Source: Streptomyces sp. NBC_01210 (lineage in GTDB: Bacteria; Actinomycetota; Actinomycetes; Streptomycetales; Streptomycetaceae). From it: a stretch of DNA of 64,000 nucleotides. Every line of letters begins with the position of its first letter. The stretch's first letter is position 1. The translations under genes and the position numbers were made by a program. Positions 54,658 to 62,066 of the stretch are shown one piece after another. A model generated the notes under the pieces. That model searched no databases, was not told the DNA's origin, and saw nothing but the letters and a program-made list of their open reading frames with translations. The DNA lies in contig NZ_CP108549.1 in NCBI RefSeq assembly GCF_036010325.1, positions 5,704,001 to 5,768,000 of the forward strand. Reading direction: 5' to 3'.

Positions 54658-55834
54658 CCAGGAACACTCCGGCCGCCACCACCACCAGCACGCCGCCCGT
54701 GATGGCGATCGCGGTACCGATGCCGCCGGCGCCCTTCCCTGCGGCGTGCGACTTCGCGGGAGCGCCGTTGTTGGCCGTATTCGCGTCGTTGGCGGACGGG
54801 GTGACCGCGGACTTCGGCGGGACCAGCTCGCCGACCGGCTTGACCTTCCCGGCCGCGGCGAAGCCCCAGTCGAGCAGCCGGCCCGCTTCTTTGTAAACGG
54901 CCTGGCTCTCCTCCGAGTCCGGGTTCATGACGGTGACGAGCAGCACCCTGCCGTTGCGCTCGGCGACACCGGTGAAGGTCGCGCCCGCATGCGAGGTGTT
55001 GCCGTTCTTGACGCCCGCGATGCCCTTGTACGGAGAGATGCCGTAGTCGCCGGTGAGCAGGCGGTTGGTGTTCTGGATCTCGAACGTCTCGCGCTTCTTG
55101 CCCTCGACCTGCGTGCCCGGGAATTCGGCGTGCGCGGTGGAGCAGTACTCGCGGAAGTCCTTCTTCTGCATGCCGCTACGGGCGATGAGTGTGAGGTCGT
55201 ACGCGGAGGAGACCTGGCCGTCGGCGTCGTAGCCGTCGGGCGATACGACATGGGTGTCGAGCGCCTGCAGTTCCTCGGCGTGCTCCTGCATGTCCATGAC
55301 GGTCTTGGGTACGCCGCCGTTCATCGACGAGAGCACATGCACGGCGTCGTTGCCGGAGCGGAGGAAGACACCGAGCCACAGATCGTGGACGGAGTAGGTG
55401 AGGTTCTCCTTGACCCCGACCAGGCTGCTGCCCTCGCCGACGTCCGCGAGCTCGGCGTTGGTCACCGTGTGGATCTCGGTCCTCGGCAGCCGGGGCAGCA
55501 CGGTGTCCGCGAACAGCATCTTGAGAGTGGACGCCGGGGGCAGCCGCCAGTGGGCGTTGTGCGAGGCCAGCACGTCGCCGCTCTCCGCGTCCGCGACGAT
55601 CCAGGACCGGCCGCTCACATCCTTGGGCAGGACGGGCGCGCCGGGGCCGAGGCTGACCTGGGTGCCGGGCCTGCCGAGTTGGGTGCCCCCGACGGAGGAC
55701 ATGGAGGCCGGGGGGTTCGGCTGTTTCTTGTCTGCCGTGCGGTGCTCGGTGTCCGCGGACGCGGGCGTGATGGTGAGAACGGGGAGCAACGCGGCGGCGG
55801 TGACCGTCAGCGCGGTCTTTTTCAGAGCAGACAC
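54626..55834 (-). CDS. D-alanyl-D-alanine carboxypeptidase (peptidase S11)
   Basis: 402 residues. Trims the terminal D-Ala of peptidoglycan stem peptides outside the membrane. Signal peptide SALKKTALTVTAAALLPVL with cleavage near PASA. The SxxK motif is in PPASTLKM, SxN in LRSGNDAVHVL, and the third box reads KNG in GVKNGNTSHAG where KTG is usual. A C-terminal membrane helix (AIAITGGVLVVVAAGVFLV) with Arg-rich end anchors it. I chose the GTG at 55834; ATG starts at 55876/55873 are alternatives. A shift from KTG to KNG is uncommon and may alter specificity. Confidence 0.87.
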   Translation of the reverse strand: MSALKKTALTVTAAALLPVLTITPASADTEHRTADKKQPNPPASMSSVGGTQLGRPGTQVSLGPGAPVLPKDVSGRSWIVADAESGDVLASHNAHWRLPPASTLKMLFADTVLPRLPRTEIHTVTNAELADVGEGSSLVGVKENLTYSVHDLWLGVFLRSGNDAVHVLSSMNGGVPKTVMDMQEHAEELQALDTHVVSPDGYDADGQVSSAYDLTLIARSGMQKKDFREYCSTAHAEFPGTQVEGKKRETFEIQNTNRLLTGDYGISPYKGIAGVKNGNTSHAGATFTGVAERNGRVLLVTVMNPDSEESQAVYKEAGRLLDWGFAAAGKVKPVGELVPPKSAVTPSANDANTANNGAPAKSHAAGKGAGGIGTAIAITGGVLVVVAAGVFLVNRRWPLRRR

Positions 55835-55955
55835 GGTCGAGAACGTACATGGCGTTGAGGAAAATATGTTCATCATCCCGATGACCCGCCGGGAGTGACG
55901 CCGGGACAGCCCACCCCGGGGAACCCGGTCGGAGGACGGCCGCGATACTGAGTCC

Positions 55956-56216
55956 ATGAAGCTCAGCCGCCCGGTCTCCTGGTTCCTGCTCGCATTCGGG
56001 GTGTGGAGCTGGTTCATCTGGATCACTTTCGTCAAGAACCTGTGGAAGGACGGCAGCGGACTCGCCTTCGACGACGCGGGCGACCCGACCACCTACTTCT
56101 GGGTGCATCTGCTGCTCGCCATTACGTCCTTTCTCCTGGGGACGGTCGTCGGCGTGATCGGGTTGCGTGGCGTACGCGCATTGCGTCGTGAGGGCGCGCA
56201 GAAGGAAAAGGAATAG
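55956..56216 (+). CDS. SCO4848 family membrane protein
   Basis: 86 residues with two membrane helices (VSWFLLAFGVWSWFIWITFV and HLLLAITSFLLGTVVGVIGL) and a charged end. It is conserved in streptomycetes, function unknown. As I recall it, the phiBT1 phage attachment site of S. coelicolor lies in SCO4848. The matching stretch is intact here at 55994-56042, so this copy has not been used by that type of phage. The phosphoesterase gene follows 12 bp after the stop. Confidence 0.9.
   Translation: MKLSRPVSWFLLAFGVWSWFIWITFVKNLWKDGSGLAFDDAGDPTTYFWVHLLLAITSFLLGTVVGVIGLRGVRALRREGAQKEKE
55994..56042. other. phiBT1 attB-like sequence
   Basis: The stretch within the SCO4848-type gene, including CTGGATCACTTTCGTCAAGA, closely resembles what I remember of the phiBT1 attB site, with a few differences. 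The identity rests on memory and needs an alignment. Confidence 0.55.
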
Positions 56217-56228
56217 AGGAGCGCTTCC

Positions 56229-57212
56229 GTGCTGGTGGTCGTCCTGCTTGTGGTGGTCGTGATCGTGGCCGTGCTCGCCGGGGTGCACTGGTACGTATGG
56301 CGACGGCTGGTCCGTGACACGACGGCGCGGGGCGGCGCGGCGCGCCGGGCGGGCACGGTGGCTGCGTGGGTGCTGCCGCTGCTTTCTGTGGGAGCGCTGG
56401 TGTCGGGGCGGGCGGGTGCGCCGTTCTGGCTGCAGCGGGTGGTGGCGTGGCCGGGGTATTTGTGGCTGGCGGTGCTGCTGTATCTGACGCTGGCGCTGGT
56501 GGTGGGGGAGGGGGTACGGGTTCTGCTGCGGCGGGCGCTGGAGCGGCGGGCGACGGCTGCGACGACCGGGGGGAAGTCCCTCACCCCGCCCCTTTCCGAA
56601 ACCGCGGAGCAGGCCCCCCGGACCCCCGGGCCGACTCCGACTCCGACTCCGGCCGTGGCCGGCGCGGCGGCGCAGATGGAGCCCGGGCGTGCTGCCGTCG
56701 TGACAACGCCGACGGCGGACGTGGGCACGAACGGCACCCTCGCGGCCCCCGTGCCCGAGGTGGCCCCCGTGCCCGAGGTGGTCCCCGCGAACCCGCCCGC
56801 CGGGCAAAGTGCCCCCTCGCGGCGGATGTTTGTTTCGCGGGTTGTCGGCGGGGGCGCCGCCGCTGTTGCTCTTGGGACCGTTGGGTACGGGACCTACGGC
56901 GTGCTGCGCGGGCCCCGGGTCAAGCGCGTCACCGTGCCGCTCGTCAGACTTCCGCGCGCCGCCCACGGGTTCCGGATCGCCGTCGTCAGCGATATCCATC
57001 TCGGCCCGATCCTCGGCCGCGCCCACACCCGGCGGATCGTCGACACCATCAACGCCACCTCGCCCGACCTCGTCGCCGTCGTCGGCGATCTCGTCGACGG
57101 CACCGTCGCCGATCTCGGGCCCGCCGCCGAGCCGCTCGCGCAGTTGCGGTCACGGCACGGGTCCTTCTTCGTCACCGGGAACCCACCTAGAACATACTCG
57201 CTCTGCGCCTGA
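56229..57212 (+). pseudogene. Metallophosphoesterase, 3' half lost
   Basis: The N-terminal part is a membrane protein: three hydrophobic helices (VVVLLVVVVIVAVLAGVHWY, PLLSVGALVSG, YLWLAVLLYLTLALVVGEG), a low-complexity Pro/Thr loop (residues of about 115-195), then one more helix. The phosphoesterase domain starts at about residue 240 with AVVSDIHLGPILG and VVGDLVDGT (metal ligands Asp, His, Asp). After FFVTGN, where the conserved NHE motif should follow, the frame reads PPRTYSLCA and stops at 57212. The later His-rich motifs are missing. The gene is therefore cut at about 57,180, most simply by insertion of the DNA that follows. Confidence 0.85.
57172..57190. other. Left junction of accessory DNA within the phosphoesterase gene
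   Basis: Homology to metallophosphoesterases ends at ACCGGGAAC (57175-57183). From CCTAGAACATACTCG on, the sequence is less G+C-rich and carries accessory-type genes. This is a candidate attL core. The matching right end would lie beyond the window. No integrase gene is seen before 64,000. Confidence 0.6.
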
Positions 57213-57221
57213 CAGCAAAGA

Positions 57222-57256
57222 GCCCCGATCACCAGCCAACTAGCGGTGAACGGGGC
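57222..57256 (-). terminator. Terminator of the minus-strand accessory operon
   Basis: GCCCCGATCACC (57222-57233) pairs with GGTGAACGGGGC (57245-57256) with one A-A mismatch. It lies just past the last minus-strand gene (57280). Confidence 0.65.
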
Positions 57257-57279
57257 CCTGTTCGGCTAACAAGGTGGGG

Positions 57280-57528
57280 TCAGAGGCGGGTGTCTCGGGC
57301 TGCGCGCAGAATGGGCCGCCCCTGCGTCTGCTGGGGAACGTGAGTGGGCGACCACAGGCGGGACAAGGGGCCAATTCGGGTCGCTCCGCCGCACGCCTCA
57401 CACGAAGCGATGACGACGCCCATATAGATAGTCCCGATGGTTCTCCGGCCCCTGCATTCGCAGCAAGGGGTGCCGCTGTACGTCCGCTCAACGAACGCAA
57501 ATGCCTGTTCGATCGCAGCCTGACTCAT
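57280..57528 (-). CDS. Small zinc-ribbon-like protein
   Basis: 82 residues. Two Cys pairs, in TPCCECRGRRTIG and SCEACGGATRIG, form a DnaJ- or rubredoxin-like zinc site at about residues 22-50. The rest is polar. The ATG at 57528 follows GAGGTGACC. It is the last gene of the six-gene minus-strand unit. Proteins of this size and pattern are frequent on Streptomyces mobile elements, function unknown. Confidence 0.65.
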   Translation of the reverse strand: MSQAAIEQAFAFVERTYSGTPCCECRGRRTIGTIYMGVVIASCEACGGATRIGPLSRLWSPTHVPQQTQGRPILRAARDTRL

Positions 57529-57612
57529 GGTCACCTCACGGGGGATCGACGTGGCTTCAACCATGGCACAGCGACCCGCCCTCAGTGGGAGGGTCGCTGC
57601 TATCCGTTGAGG

Positions 57613-57963
57613 CTAGACGGCTACGATCGCCGCTTCCGCCTCTGCCGACTTCATCTCCTCGTCGGTTGCCCTCAGATGGTCGAACTCACCGGCCAAGGCC
57701 CCGTCCAGGAACTTGGTGAACTCCGCGCGGCTGTAGAACAGCACTGGGCCGGTCTCGTCCTTGTCGTCCGAGAGCGCAACCATCCGCGTGCCGTCCGCAA
57801 TGCTCGGGTGCGGGTGGTCCTCGGCGTCCGGGGCCTCAGCCACGATCACGCAGTCCTTGAGGATCGGGTCTAGGTCGGTCCGGCTGCTCTTCCGCCAGTC
57901 CAGACCGGGGGCGTGGGGGTTCTCGAACGGCTTGGTGCTGCTGCCATTGCTGATGGTTCCCAT
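57613..57963 (-). CDS. DUF397 family protein, extended form
   Basis: 116 residues. The DUF397 hallmark LDWRKSSRTDLD appears at about 22-33, followed by DCVIVAEAP, DGTRMVALSDDKD and VLFYSRAEFTKFLDGAL. Typical DUF397 proteins are 60-75 residues, so this one has extra N- and C-terminal parts. Ribosome site GAGAAGGAAGCA. DUF397 proteins act with XRE-DUF5753 regulators (the WhiJ/BldB-type systems of Streptomyces); one such regulator is at 59189. A second DUF397 gene lies directly behind that regulator, so this copy may be a rival or modulating partner. Confidence 0.8.
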   Translation of the reverse strand: MGTISNGSSTKPFENPHAPGLDWRKSSRTDLDPILKDCVIVAEAPDAEDHPHPSIADGTRMVALSDDKDETGPVLFYSRAEFTKFLDGALAGEFDHLRATDEEMKSAEAEAAIVAV

Positions 57964-58087
57964 TGCTTCCTTCTCTCGTCGTGTTGTGCATTCACCGCCC
58001 TGCAAGGGCGGGGCTTGCCCGCCCCCTGCCGGGATTCATTCAGCGGTGGGGGAACCGGAATTAGTCATCCGGCAGGGGGCGGAGTCT

Positions 58088-58195
58088 CTAGGCGGTGGCC
58101 AATGCCACGCCGATCACGAACCCGCACGAGCTGCTGATAGCGACGATCAGCACTACGCCCGCGTAGGCGGCAATGGCGTTCCACACGCGCTTCAC
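58088..58195 (-). CDS. 35-residue membrane peptide
   Basis: One hydrophobic helix (AIAAYAGVVLIVAISSSCGF, continuing VIGVALATA) after a short basic start (KRVWN). It starts at a GTG (58195) that overlaps the stop of the preceding gene (GTGA). It could be a small membrane regulator or toxin-like peptide; nothing more can be said. It is too short for firm support, but its translational coupling argues for it. Confidence 0.45.
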   Translation of the reverse strand: MKRVWNAIAAYAGVVLIVAISSSCGFVIGVALATA

Positions 58196-58458
58196 GGCCG
58201 GATCTCCGCGTACGGATTGTCCCGCCGGGGTTCCACTCGCCAAAAGGTCTCGGTGTTCAACTTGAATCCCTGGTGATCGGGGTTGCGTCCGGTGTGGTCG
58301 AGCGCCCATGTCTGCTGCGGGGTTCCGTCGTCGGATGCTTCGGCCGGTCGCTCATGGCAAGACGTGCATTCGATGTGGAAGATCACGACGGGTACGCCGG
58401 GCCGATCATCGGGGCTGAATCCCCATTCCGCGTACGCGTGGCATTCGCGTGTGGCCAC
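58192..58458 (-). CDS. DUF7848-like small protein
   Basis: 88 residues. A Cys pair (IECTSCHERP) is followed by TWALDHTGRNPDHQGFKL, a pattern common in small proteins of Streptomyces accessory regions (I believe DUF7848). A metal site using the Cys and His residues is likely. The stop overlaps the 35-residue membrane peptide start. It is part of the minus-strand unit that runs from 58980 to 57280. Confidence 0.72.
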   Translation of the reverse strand: MATRECHAYAEWGFSPDDRPGVPVVIFHIECTSCHERPAEASDDGTPQQTWALDHTGRNPDHQGFKLNTETFWRVEPRRDNPYAEIRP

Positions 58459-58459
58459 T

Positions 58460-58675
58460 TCAAATCACCTGGCGACTAACGGAGTTGGCCTTGGCCACGT
58501 CCTCGCTGAGCGCGTCCGACTGCATAGCGGGACTCAGGTTCGCTTCTTCCGCTTCCCACTCTTTGCCGCCCTTGACCGCGCGGAGTTGGTAGCGCGGCCC
58601 TACGTGATCCATGACCACGCCGACGCGGTTGCGTTGCGTGTCCCTGACTGTCTCGCCGATGACGGGGGCACTCAT
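58460..58675 (-). CDS. Small hypothetical protein of the accessory operon
   Basis: 71 residues. The N-terminal half (VIGETVRDTQRNRVGVVMDH, YQLRAVKGGKEWEAEEANL) looks like a small beta-barrel such as an SH3- or KOW-like fold; this is inference from the strand pattern. The ATG at 58675 shares one base with the stop of the upstream gene (TGATG), so it is coupled. GGAGGTGACC lies upstream inside the previous gene. Confidence 0.68.
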   Translation of the reverse strand: MSAPVIGETVRDTQRNRVGVVMDHVGPRYQLRAVKGGKEWEAEEANLSPAMQSDALSEDVAKANSVSRQVI

Positions 58676-58980
58676 CACGCGGTCACCTCCACCCCATGAA
58701 TCAGCCGGGGCCCGACGTCGATGCCGTGCACAGCCAGCCACAGCGCGCGCCGCCGGGCTTGCTGCCGCTGTGTCTCCATGCGCTGCTCATGCGCGACGAG
58801 GTACGGGCGGATGAGTACGACGTCCTCACCGCGCAGTACGGGGTGGGGGGCGTGCGGGCGAGTGGTGGACGCGTCCCCGTTGGGCGCGGCGAGTCGCGTG
58901 TTGGCTGAACGGTGGCGGCCCTGTGCCGGCCACATCAGCCGGAGTAACGGCTTGAACAGTCTCGCGATAGCGTGTGTCAC
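58675..58980 (-). CDS. First gene of the minus-strand accessory operon, TTA-containing
   Basis: 101 residues, basic, no known domain (HPVLRGEDVVLIRPYLVAHE, QARRRALWLAVHGIDVGPRL). It starts at the GTG at 58980 with GGAGG ten bases upstream. Codon 12 is TTA (58945-58947), the rare leucine codon read by the bldA tRNA in Streptomyces, which may limit expression to late growth. Similar proteins face XRE/DUF397 pairs on other Streptomyces elements. Function unknown. Confidence 0.68.
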   Translation of the reverse strand: MTHAIARLFKPLLRLMWPAQGRHRSANTRLAAPNGDASTTRPHAPHPVLRGEDVVLIRPYLVAHEQRMETQRQQARRRALWLAVHGIDVGPRLIHGVEVTA

Positions 58981-59188
58981 GTCGTCAACCTCCTGGGGTT
59001 GGTGGCCACGCCCCCGGACCGGTCGCACGGTCGCGGGGGTCTCTCGCATGTAGCCGGTTGGTCCTGCGAGATCCCGCCGGTTCCTCGGCGGGGCACTCCT
59101 CACCATTGCCGATGTGACACCGTGGGTACACGATTGAGCTGTCACCAAATAACCGTCGTGGACAGCGAGTTGAAGGTGTGTTCGAGCC
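58981..59188. promoter_or_regulatory. Divergent promoter region of the XRE locus
   Basis: The 208 bp between the minus-strand unit and the XRE regulator must contain promoters for both. It includes AT-richer stretches such as GAGCTGTCACCAAATAACCG near 59132-59155. I see no clear palindrome. Confidence 0.4.
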
Positions 59189-60040
59189 GTGGAGCTGACC
59201 AACGAGGATGACGACAGGCCCACCCCGCGCACGGTGCTGGGCAGACGATTACGGCGGCAGCGGGAGAAAGCTGAACTCTCACAACGCGCGCTTGCCGATC
59301 GGGTGGGGTACCCGCATACGTACATCAGCCGGGTTGAGCGCGGGGAGCAACTGCCTTCCCTCGCCCTTGCGGATGACTTGGACACGTTCTTTACCTCTGA
59401 CTTTACCTCTGACGGGCTCTTCACGGACCTATTGGCCGTGGCGCAAGATTCGTCAATTGCCGACTACAGTCGGACTGTTGTGAGCCGTGAGGCAAAAGCG
59501 GGTCGAATTCAGGTGTTCAGTAGCAGTCTGGTACCTGGACTCCTGCAAACCGAGGAATACGCATACGCGCTGATTCGCGAGTCCCTGCCGGGTGAATCCG
59601 AGGAAGTGGTAGACGAACGCGTGGCAGCACGAATGCGCCGGAAAAGCGTATTCGATAAGGAAGAAAAGCCGTTCTATTGGGCAATCCTGGATGAAGCCGC
59701 ACTAAAGCGCCCAATAGGTGGAGTAAAGTGCATGTCCCATCAAATCCATCACTTGCTCGAGGCGGTCCGCAACCCCCACCTGTCGATTCAGGTGCTGCCA
59801 TTTGCGCAGGGTGAACACCCAATGCTGGGTGGTACTTTGATCCTGCTCACCCTCGGAACTGGCGCTACGATCGGGTACGTCGAGAGCTTTGCCACTGGCG
59901 AGCAAGTGGAGTCTCCGAGGCGAGTTCTCGAACTCACGCAACGCTTTGATGTTGCTCGCTCGAAAGCATTGCCAAAGAGCGAATCACTCGACCTGATGCA
60001 CAGTCACCTGAAAGAGTACGAGAATGATGACGATTCCTGA
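59189..60040 (+). CDS. XRE-family regulator with DUF5753 domain, TTA-containing
   Basis: 283 residues. An HTH lies at about 16-70 (LRRQREKAELSQRALADRVG, TYISRVERGEQLP). A DUF5753 domain fills the rest (IQVFSSSLVPGLLQTEEYAY, MRRKSVFDKEEKPFYWAILD, HLSIQVLPFAQGEHPMLGGT). It is the regulator half of the widespread Streptomyces XRE/DUF397 pairs. Codon 21 is TTA (59249-59251), implying dependence on bldA. It starts at a GTG (59189) and its end overlaps the DUF397 gene by 17 bp. The lower G+C of its second half sets it apart from the core genes. Confidence 0.92.
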   Translation: MELTNEDDDRPTPRTVLGRRLRRQREKAELSQRALADRVGYPHTYISRVERGEQLPSLALADDLDTFFTSDFTSDGLFTDLLAVAQDSSIADYSRTVVSREAKAGRIQVFSSSLVPGLLQTEEYAYALIRESLPGESEEVVDERVAARMRRKSVFDKEEKPFYWAILDEAALKRPIGGVKCMSHQIHHLLEAVRNPHLSIQVLPFAQGEHPMLGGTLILLTLGTGATIGYVESFATGEQVESPRRVLELTQRFDVARSKALPKSESLDLMHSHLKEYENDDDS

Positions 60041-60242
60041 CGCGTCCGCTCTCACTGGCTGGCGCAAGTCCAGCCACAGTAACGGCGAGGGGGGCGAGTG
60101 CGTCGAGATCGCCGACGGCTACCCCAGCGCGACCCCGGTCCGCGACTCTAAGAACCCTCAAGGTCCGGCCCTGGTCTTCTCGGCGGACGGGTGGTCGTCC
60201 TTCGTCGGTGCAGTCAAGCGCGGGGAGCTCGGCAAGGTCTGA
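60024..60242 (+). CDS. DUF397 family protein
   Basis: 72 residues. TGWRKSSHSNGEGGECVEIA and DSKNPQGPALVFSADGWSSF are the full DUF397 pattern. It is the likely direct partner of the XRE regulator it overlaps; in studied cases the small protein counteracts the regulator's DNA binding. A perfect terminator follows. Confidence 0.92.
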   Translation: MMTIPDASALTGWRKSSHSNGEGGECVEIADGYPSATPVRDSKNPQGPALVFSADGWSSFVGAVKRGELGKV

Positions 60243-60263
60243 GCTGAGCTAGTTCCGCAAGTG

Positions 60264-60294
60264 AACGGCCCCCATGTGGTGCATGGGGGCCGTT
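60264..60294 (+). terminator. Terminator of the XRE/DUF397 unit
   Basis: AACGGCCCCCATG (60264-60276) pairs exactly with CATGGGGGCCGTT (60282-60294) over a five-base loop. Confidence 0.9.
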
Positions 60295-60440
60295 GTCATG
60301 GCGGCAGGGAGTGCACTCCCGCTTTGCGCAAACCCCTTGACGTTTGCTTCAGCAACGCACATGCTCATGACTCGTCAGGACGAGAGCCGGTCGGATGAGT
60401 TGGCCCGGTACTCGTCGTCGTGCGAGTCGGAAGGTCATGC

Positions 60441-60806
60441 ATGTACAAGATCGGAATGAAGCTGGGGGTGGCCCTGGCTGCGGCTGTGGCGGCGCTGATG
60501 GCGGTTGTGGGGGTGACCGCCTCGGGTGCGGCTGCTGCTCCGGCCGGTGGTGGCGGGGCTGTTGCGGTGGTGTCGTCGGGGCCGACGACGTCGGTTGCGG
60601 TGAACGGGCTTCGGCTGCGGGCTGAACCCGGGTACGGCGGATGGGTCAAGGGCCTGCTGTACAAGGGTGATCGCGTGTTCATCAAGGAGTCGTTCCACCC
60701 GTCGTACAAGTCTGCGGCGTGGGTGGGCGTGGTGCTCACGCAGCGTTCTCAGGGTGGGCTGCCGAAGCTCACGCGGGGCTACGTCCACAAGTCGTATCTG
60801 AGGTAA
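60441..60806 (+). CDS. Secreted SH3-like domain peptide
   Basis: 121 residues. Signal peptide MYKIGMKLGVALAAAVAALM with cleavage near GAAAAP. After a Gly-rich stretch comes a bacterial SH3-like segment (SVAVNGLRLRAEPGYGGWVK, GLLYKGDRVFIKESFHP). Such domains bind cell-wall peptides or mediate protein contact outside the cell. Many Streptomyces elements carry similar short secreted SH3 proteins of unknown function. The ATG at 60441 follows GGAAGG. A hairpin terminator ends the unit. Confidence 0.78.
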   Translation: MYKIGMKLGVALAAAVAALMAVVGVTASGAAAAPAGGGGAVAVVSSGPTTSVAVNGLRLRAEPGYGGWVKGLLYKGDRVFIKESFHPSYKSAAWVGVVLTQRSQGGLPKLTRGYVHKSYLR

Positions 60807-60845
60807 TCGGCGTGTGTCGGGAAGGCGCCCCCGGTGCTGGCCTTG

Positions 60846-60878
60846 CGCGGTCCTCTCCCCTGGTGGGAGGGGGCCGCG
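60846..60878 (+). terminator. Terminator after the SH3-like gene
   Basis: CGCGGTCCTCTCCC (60846-60859) pairs with GGGAGGGGGCCGCG (60865-60878), 14 pairs including two G-T, over a five-base loop. Confidence 0.75.
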
Positions 60879-61034
60879 TTGCTGTGGGCGGCAGGTAACC
60901 GCCGTTACTCGGTGGGTTGTTGTGCGTGCGATTCGTGAGGTCAACGTGTGCAATCCACTCGTCGCGGGGGCCGATTCGGCGCTATCTTTGCTTCTGCAAG
61001 TGGCATATGCGATCCGTAGGGAGCGTGTGCGGGG

Positions 61035-61301
61035 ATGAGCGACAGAGAGACTGCAGAGAACTGGGACGACGGCTTAAGCGGCATGGTGTGGGTGCGCGGG
61101 GTCGACTACATGCCGGAGTGGTATGACGCCCTGGAGGCAGCTGCGGAGGTGAATGCGGCGCTCGTGGCGGCCGGTCTGGAGCGGCGGGAGCTGCGGGCCG
61201 TGGCTAGCACGGATGAGGACGGGCACGGGGTGGTGCGGATGCGGGGTACGCCGCAGGGTGCCCGGTTCGCTGCGGCGGTGCTGTGGCGGGGGCTGGGTTG
61301 A
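61035..61301 (+). CDS. Small hypothetical acidic protein
   Basis: 88 residues (MSDRETAENWDDGLSGMVWV, then DALEAAAEVNAALVAAGLER and a beta strand region HGVVRMRGTPQGARFAAAVL). No motif is known; the helix-strand order suggests a small alpha/beta fold. A GGGGATG-type start at 61035 is preceded by GGGAGCG. Similar short proteins are common on Streptomyces integrative elements. Confidence 0.6.
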   Translation: MSDRETAENWDDGLSGMVWVRGVDYMPEWYDALEAAAEVNAALVAAGLERRELRAVASTDEDGHGVVRMRGTPQGARFAAAVLWRGLG

Positions 61302-61348
61302 AGAGCGGGCGTGTCGGGGCGCGCTCGGGCACGTGGCCGGCGGCTGGA

Positions 61349-61491
61349 GGCTTTGGGCGGGAGCTGCCATGGGGCGAGAGATCGGGGGCCCGTAAGCTCG
61401 CCGCGACTCGGGCAGTCTCTGGACCTGCCCGCAATAGCCCGATGTGGGCCCCCGATCTTCGAGGCTCGCCCCATGGTGGCTGCCTAAAGCC
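61349..61491. ncRNA. 143-nt nested inverted repeat, possible structured RNA
   Basis: Outer arms GGCTTTGGGC (61349-61358) and GCCTAAAGCC (61482-61491) match 9 of 10. Middle arms CCATGGGGCGAG (61367-61378) and CTCGCCCCATGG (61465-61476) match perfectly. Inner arms GATCGGGGGCCC (61380-61391) and GGGCCCCCGATC (61446-61457) also match perfectly. The loop contains another hairpin, CGGGCAG (61409-61415) with CTGCCCG (61425-61431). The region is intergenic. It could be an RNA, a recombination or transfer site, or a palindromic element. Confidence 0.6.
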
Positions 61492-61569
61492 TTGGGCTGC
61501 CGTCCACCCCTAGCCGTAAGCGGGTTGAGCTCGCACCATAGGCGGTGCAGACATACGGAGGGTTCCGAG

Positions 61570-61758
61570 ATGGCGCAGAGGCGGAAGACAGTCGGGCGCA
61601 CGTACCGGACAGCGAAGCGCGGCACGGTGGGCGTGGAGCAAGACGCGGACGGCCACCAGTGGGTGACGTGCTCGGGCTGTCGCCGTGAGATGTACGCGCC
61701 CGGTCCGGGTCCTGCCGGTCCCCGGGCGCGCAAGCATGCGGAGTCGTGCACGCGTTGA
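61570..61758 (+). CDS. Small zinc-finger-like protein
   Basis: 62 residues, very basic at the start (MAQRRKTVGRTYRTAKRGTV). VTCSGCRREMYAPG and KHAESCTR give a C-x2-C ... H-x3-C set of ligands. Likely a nucleic-acid-binding zinc finger. The ribosome site CGGAGGG precedes the ATG at 61570. It follows the nested inverted repeat and may be made from the same transcript. Confidence 0.65.
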   Translation: MAQRRKTVGRTYRTAKRGTVGVEQDADGHQWVTCSGCRREMYAPGPGPAGPRARKHAESCTR

Positions 61759-61899
61759 GCGGAAGACGTATGGCGCTCGTTGGCGGCGGCCTGGGTCGTG
61801 ACTCTCGCGGCTTGGAGGTGCTCGGAACTGTCGGGCGGCGGGCGCTCGGCCGGGAACGGCCGCCAGGCCGCATGCCCGGCCGGGAGCGCCCCGGCGTCC

Positions 61900-61918
61900 G
61901 GCGCGCCGAAGGCGCGCC
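61900..61918 (+). terminator. Hairpin of two GGCGCGCC arms
   Basis: GGCGCGCC at 61900-61907 and again at 61911-61918, each self-complementary, form a tight hairpin with loop GAA, 140 bp after the zinc-finger gene. A possible terminator. Confidence 0.5.
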
Positions 61919-61947
61919 CTTGAGCAAGTAGAGATGAGTTAGACCGA

Positions 61948-62066
61948 TCAGGACCGGCGGCGGGCGGGGGCCTTCTCGGCGGTGACGCGGAAGGCGAGTT
62001 GGGCTCGCTCGGCGCTGGCGTGCAGCTCCGCAAAGACGAGCGAGTGCTCGCAGCCGCGCCGCTTCG
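61948..62066 (-). pseudogene. Gene-end fragment matching the partial gene at the window end
   Basis: About 40 codons ending ELHASAERAQLAFRVTAEKA and then PARRRS before a TGA. Positions 61954-62040 match 63914-64000 at most positions, in the same orientation and 1,960 bp away. No start codon is seen in frame upstream before the DUF916 gene stop. It is probably a leftover copy of the 3' end of the gene that enters the window at 64000. I do not recognise that gene's family. Confidence 0.65.

Noticed and set aside
57172..57260. tRNA gene as the integration target
   Set aside because: No cloverleaf or T-loop sequence is found at the junction; the interrupted gene encodes a protein.
61746..61931. 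61-codon plus-strand frame after the zinc-finger gene
   Set aside because: It is Arg/Gly/Pro-rich without domain or ribosome site, and it runs through a hairpin.
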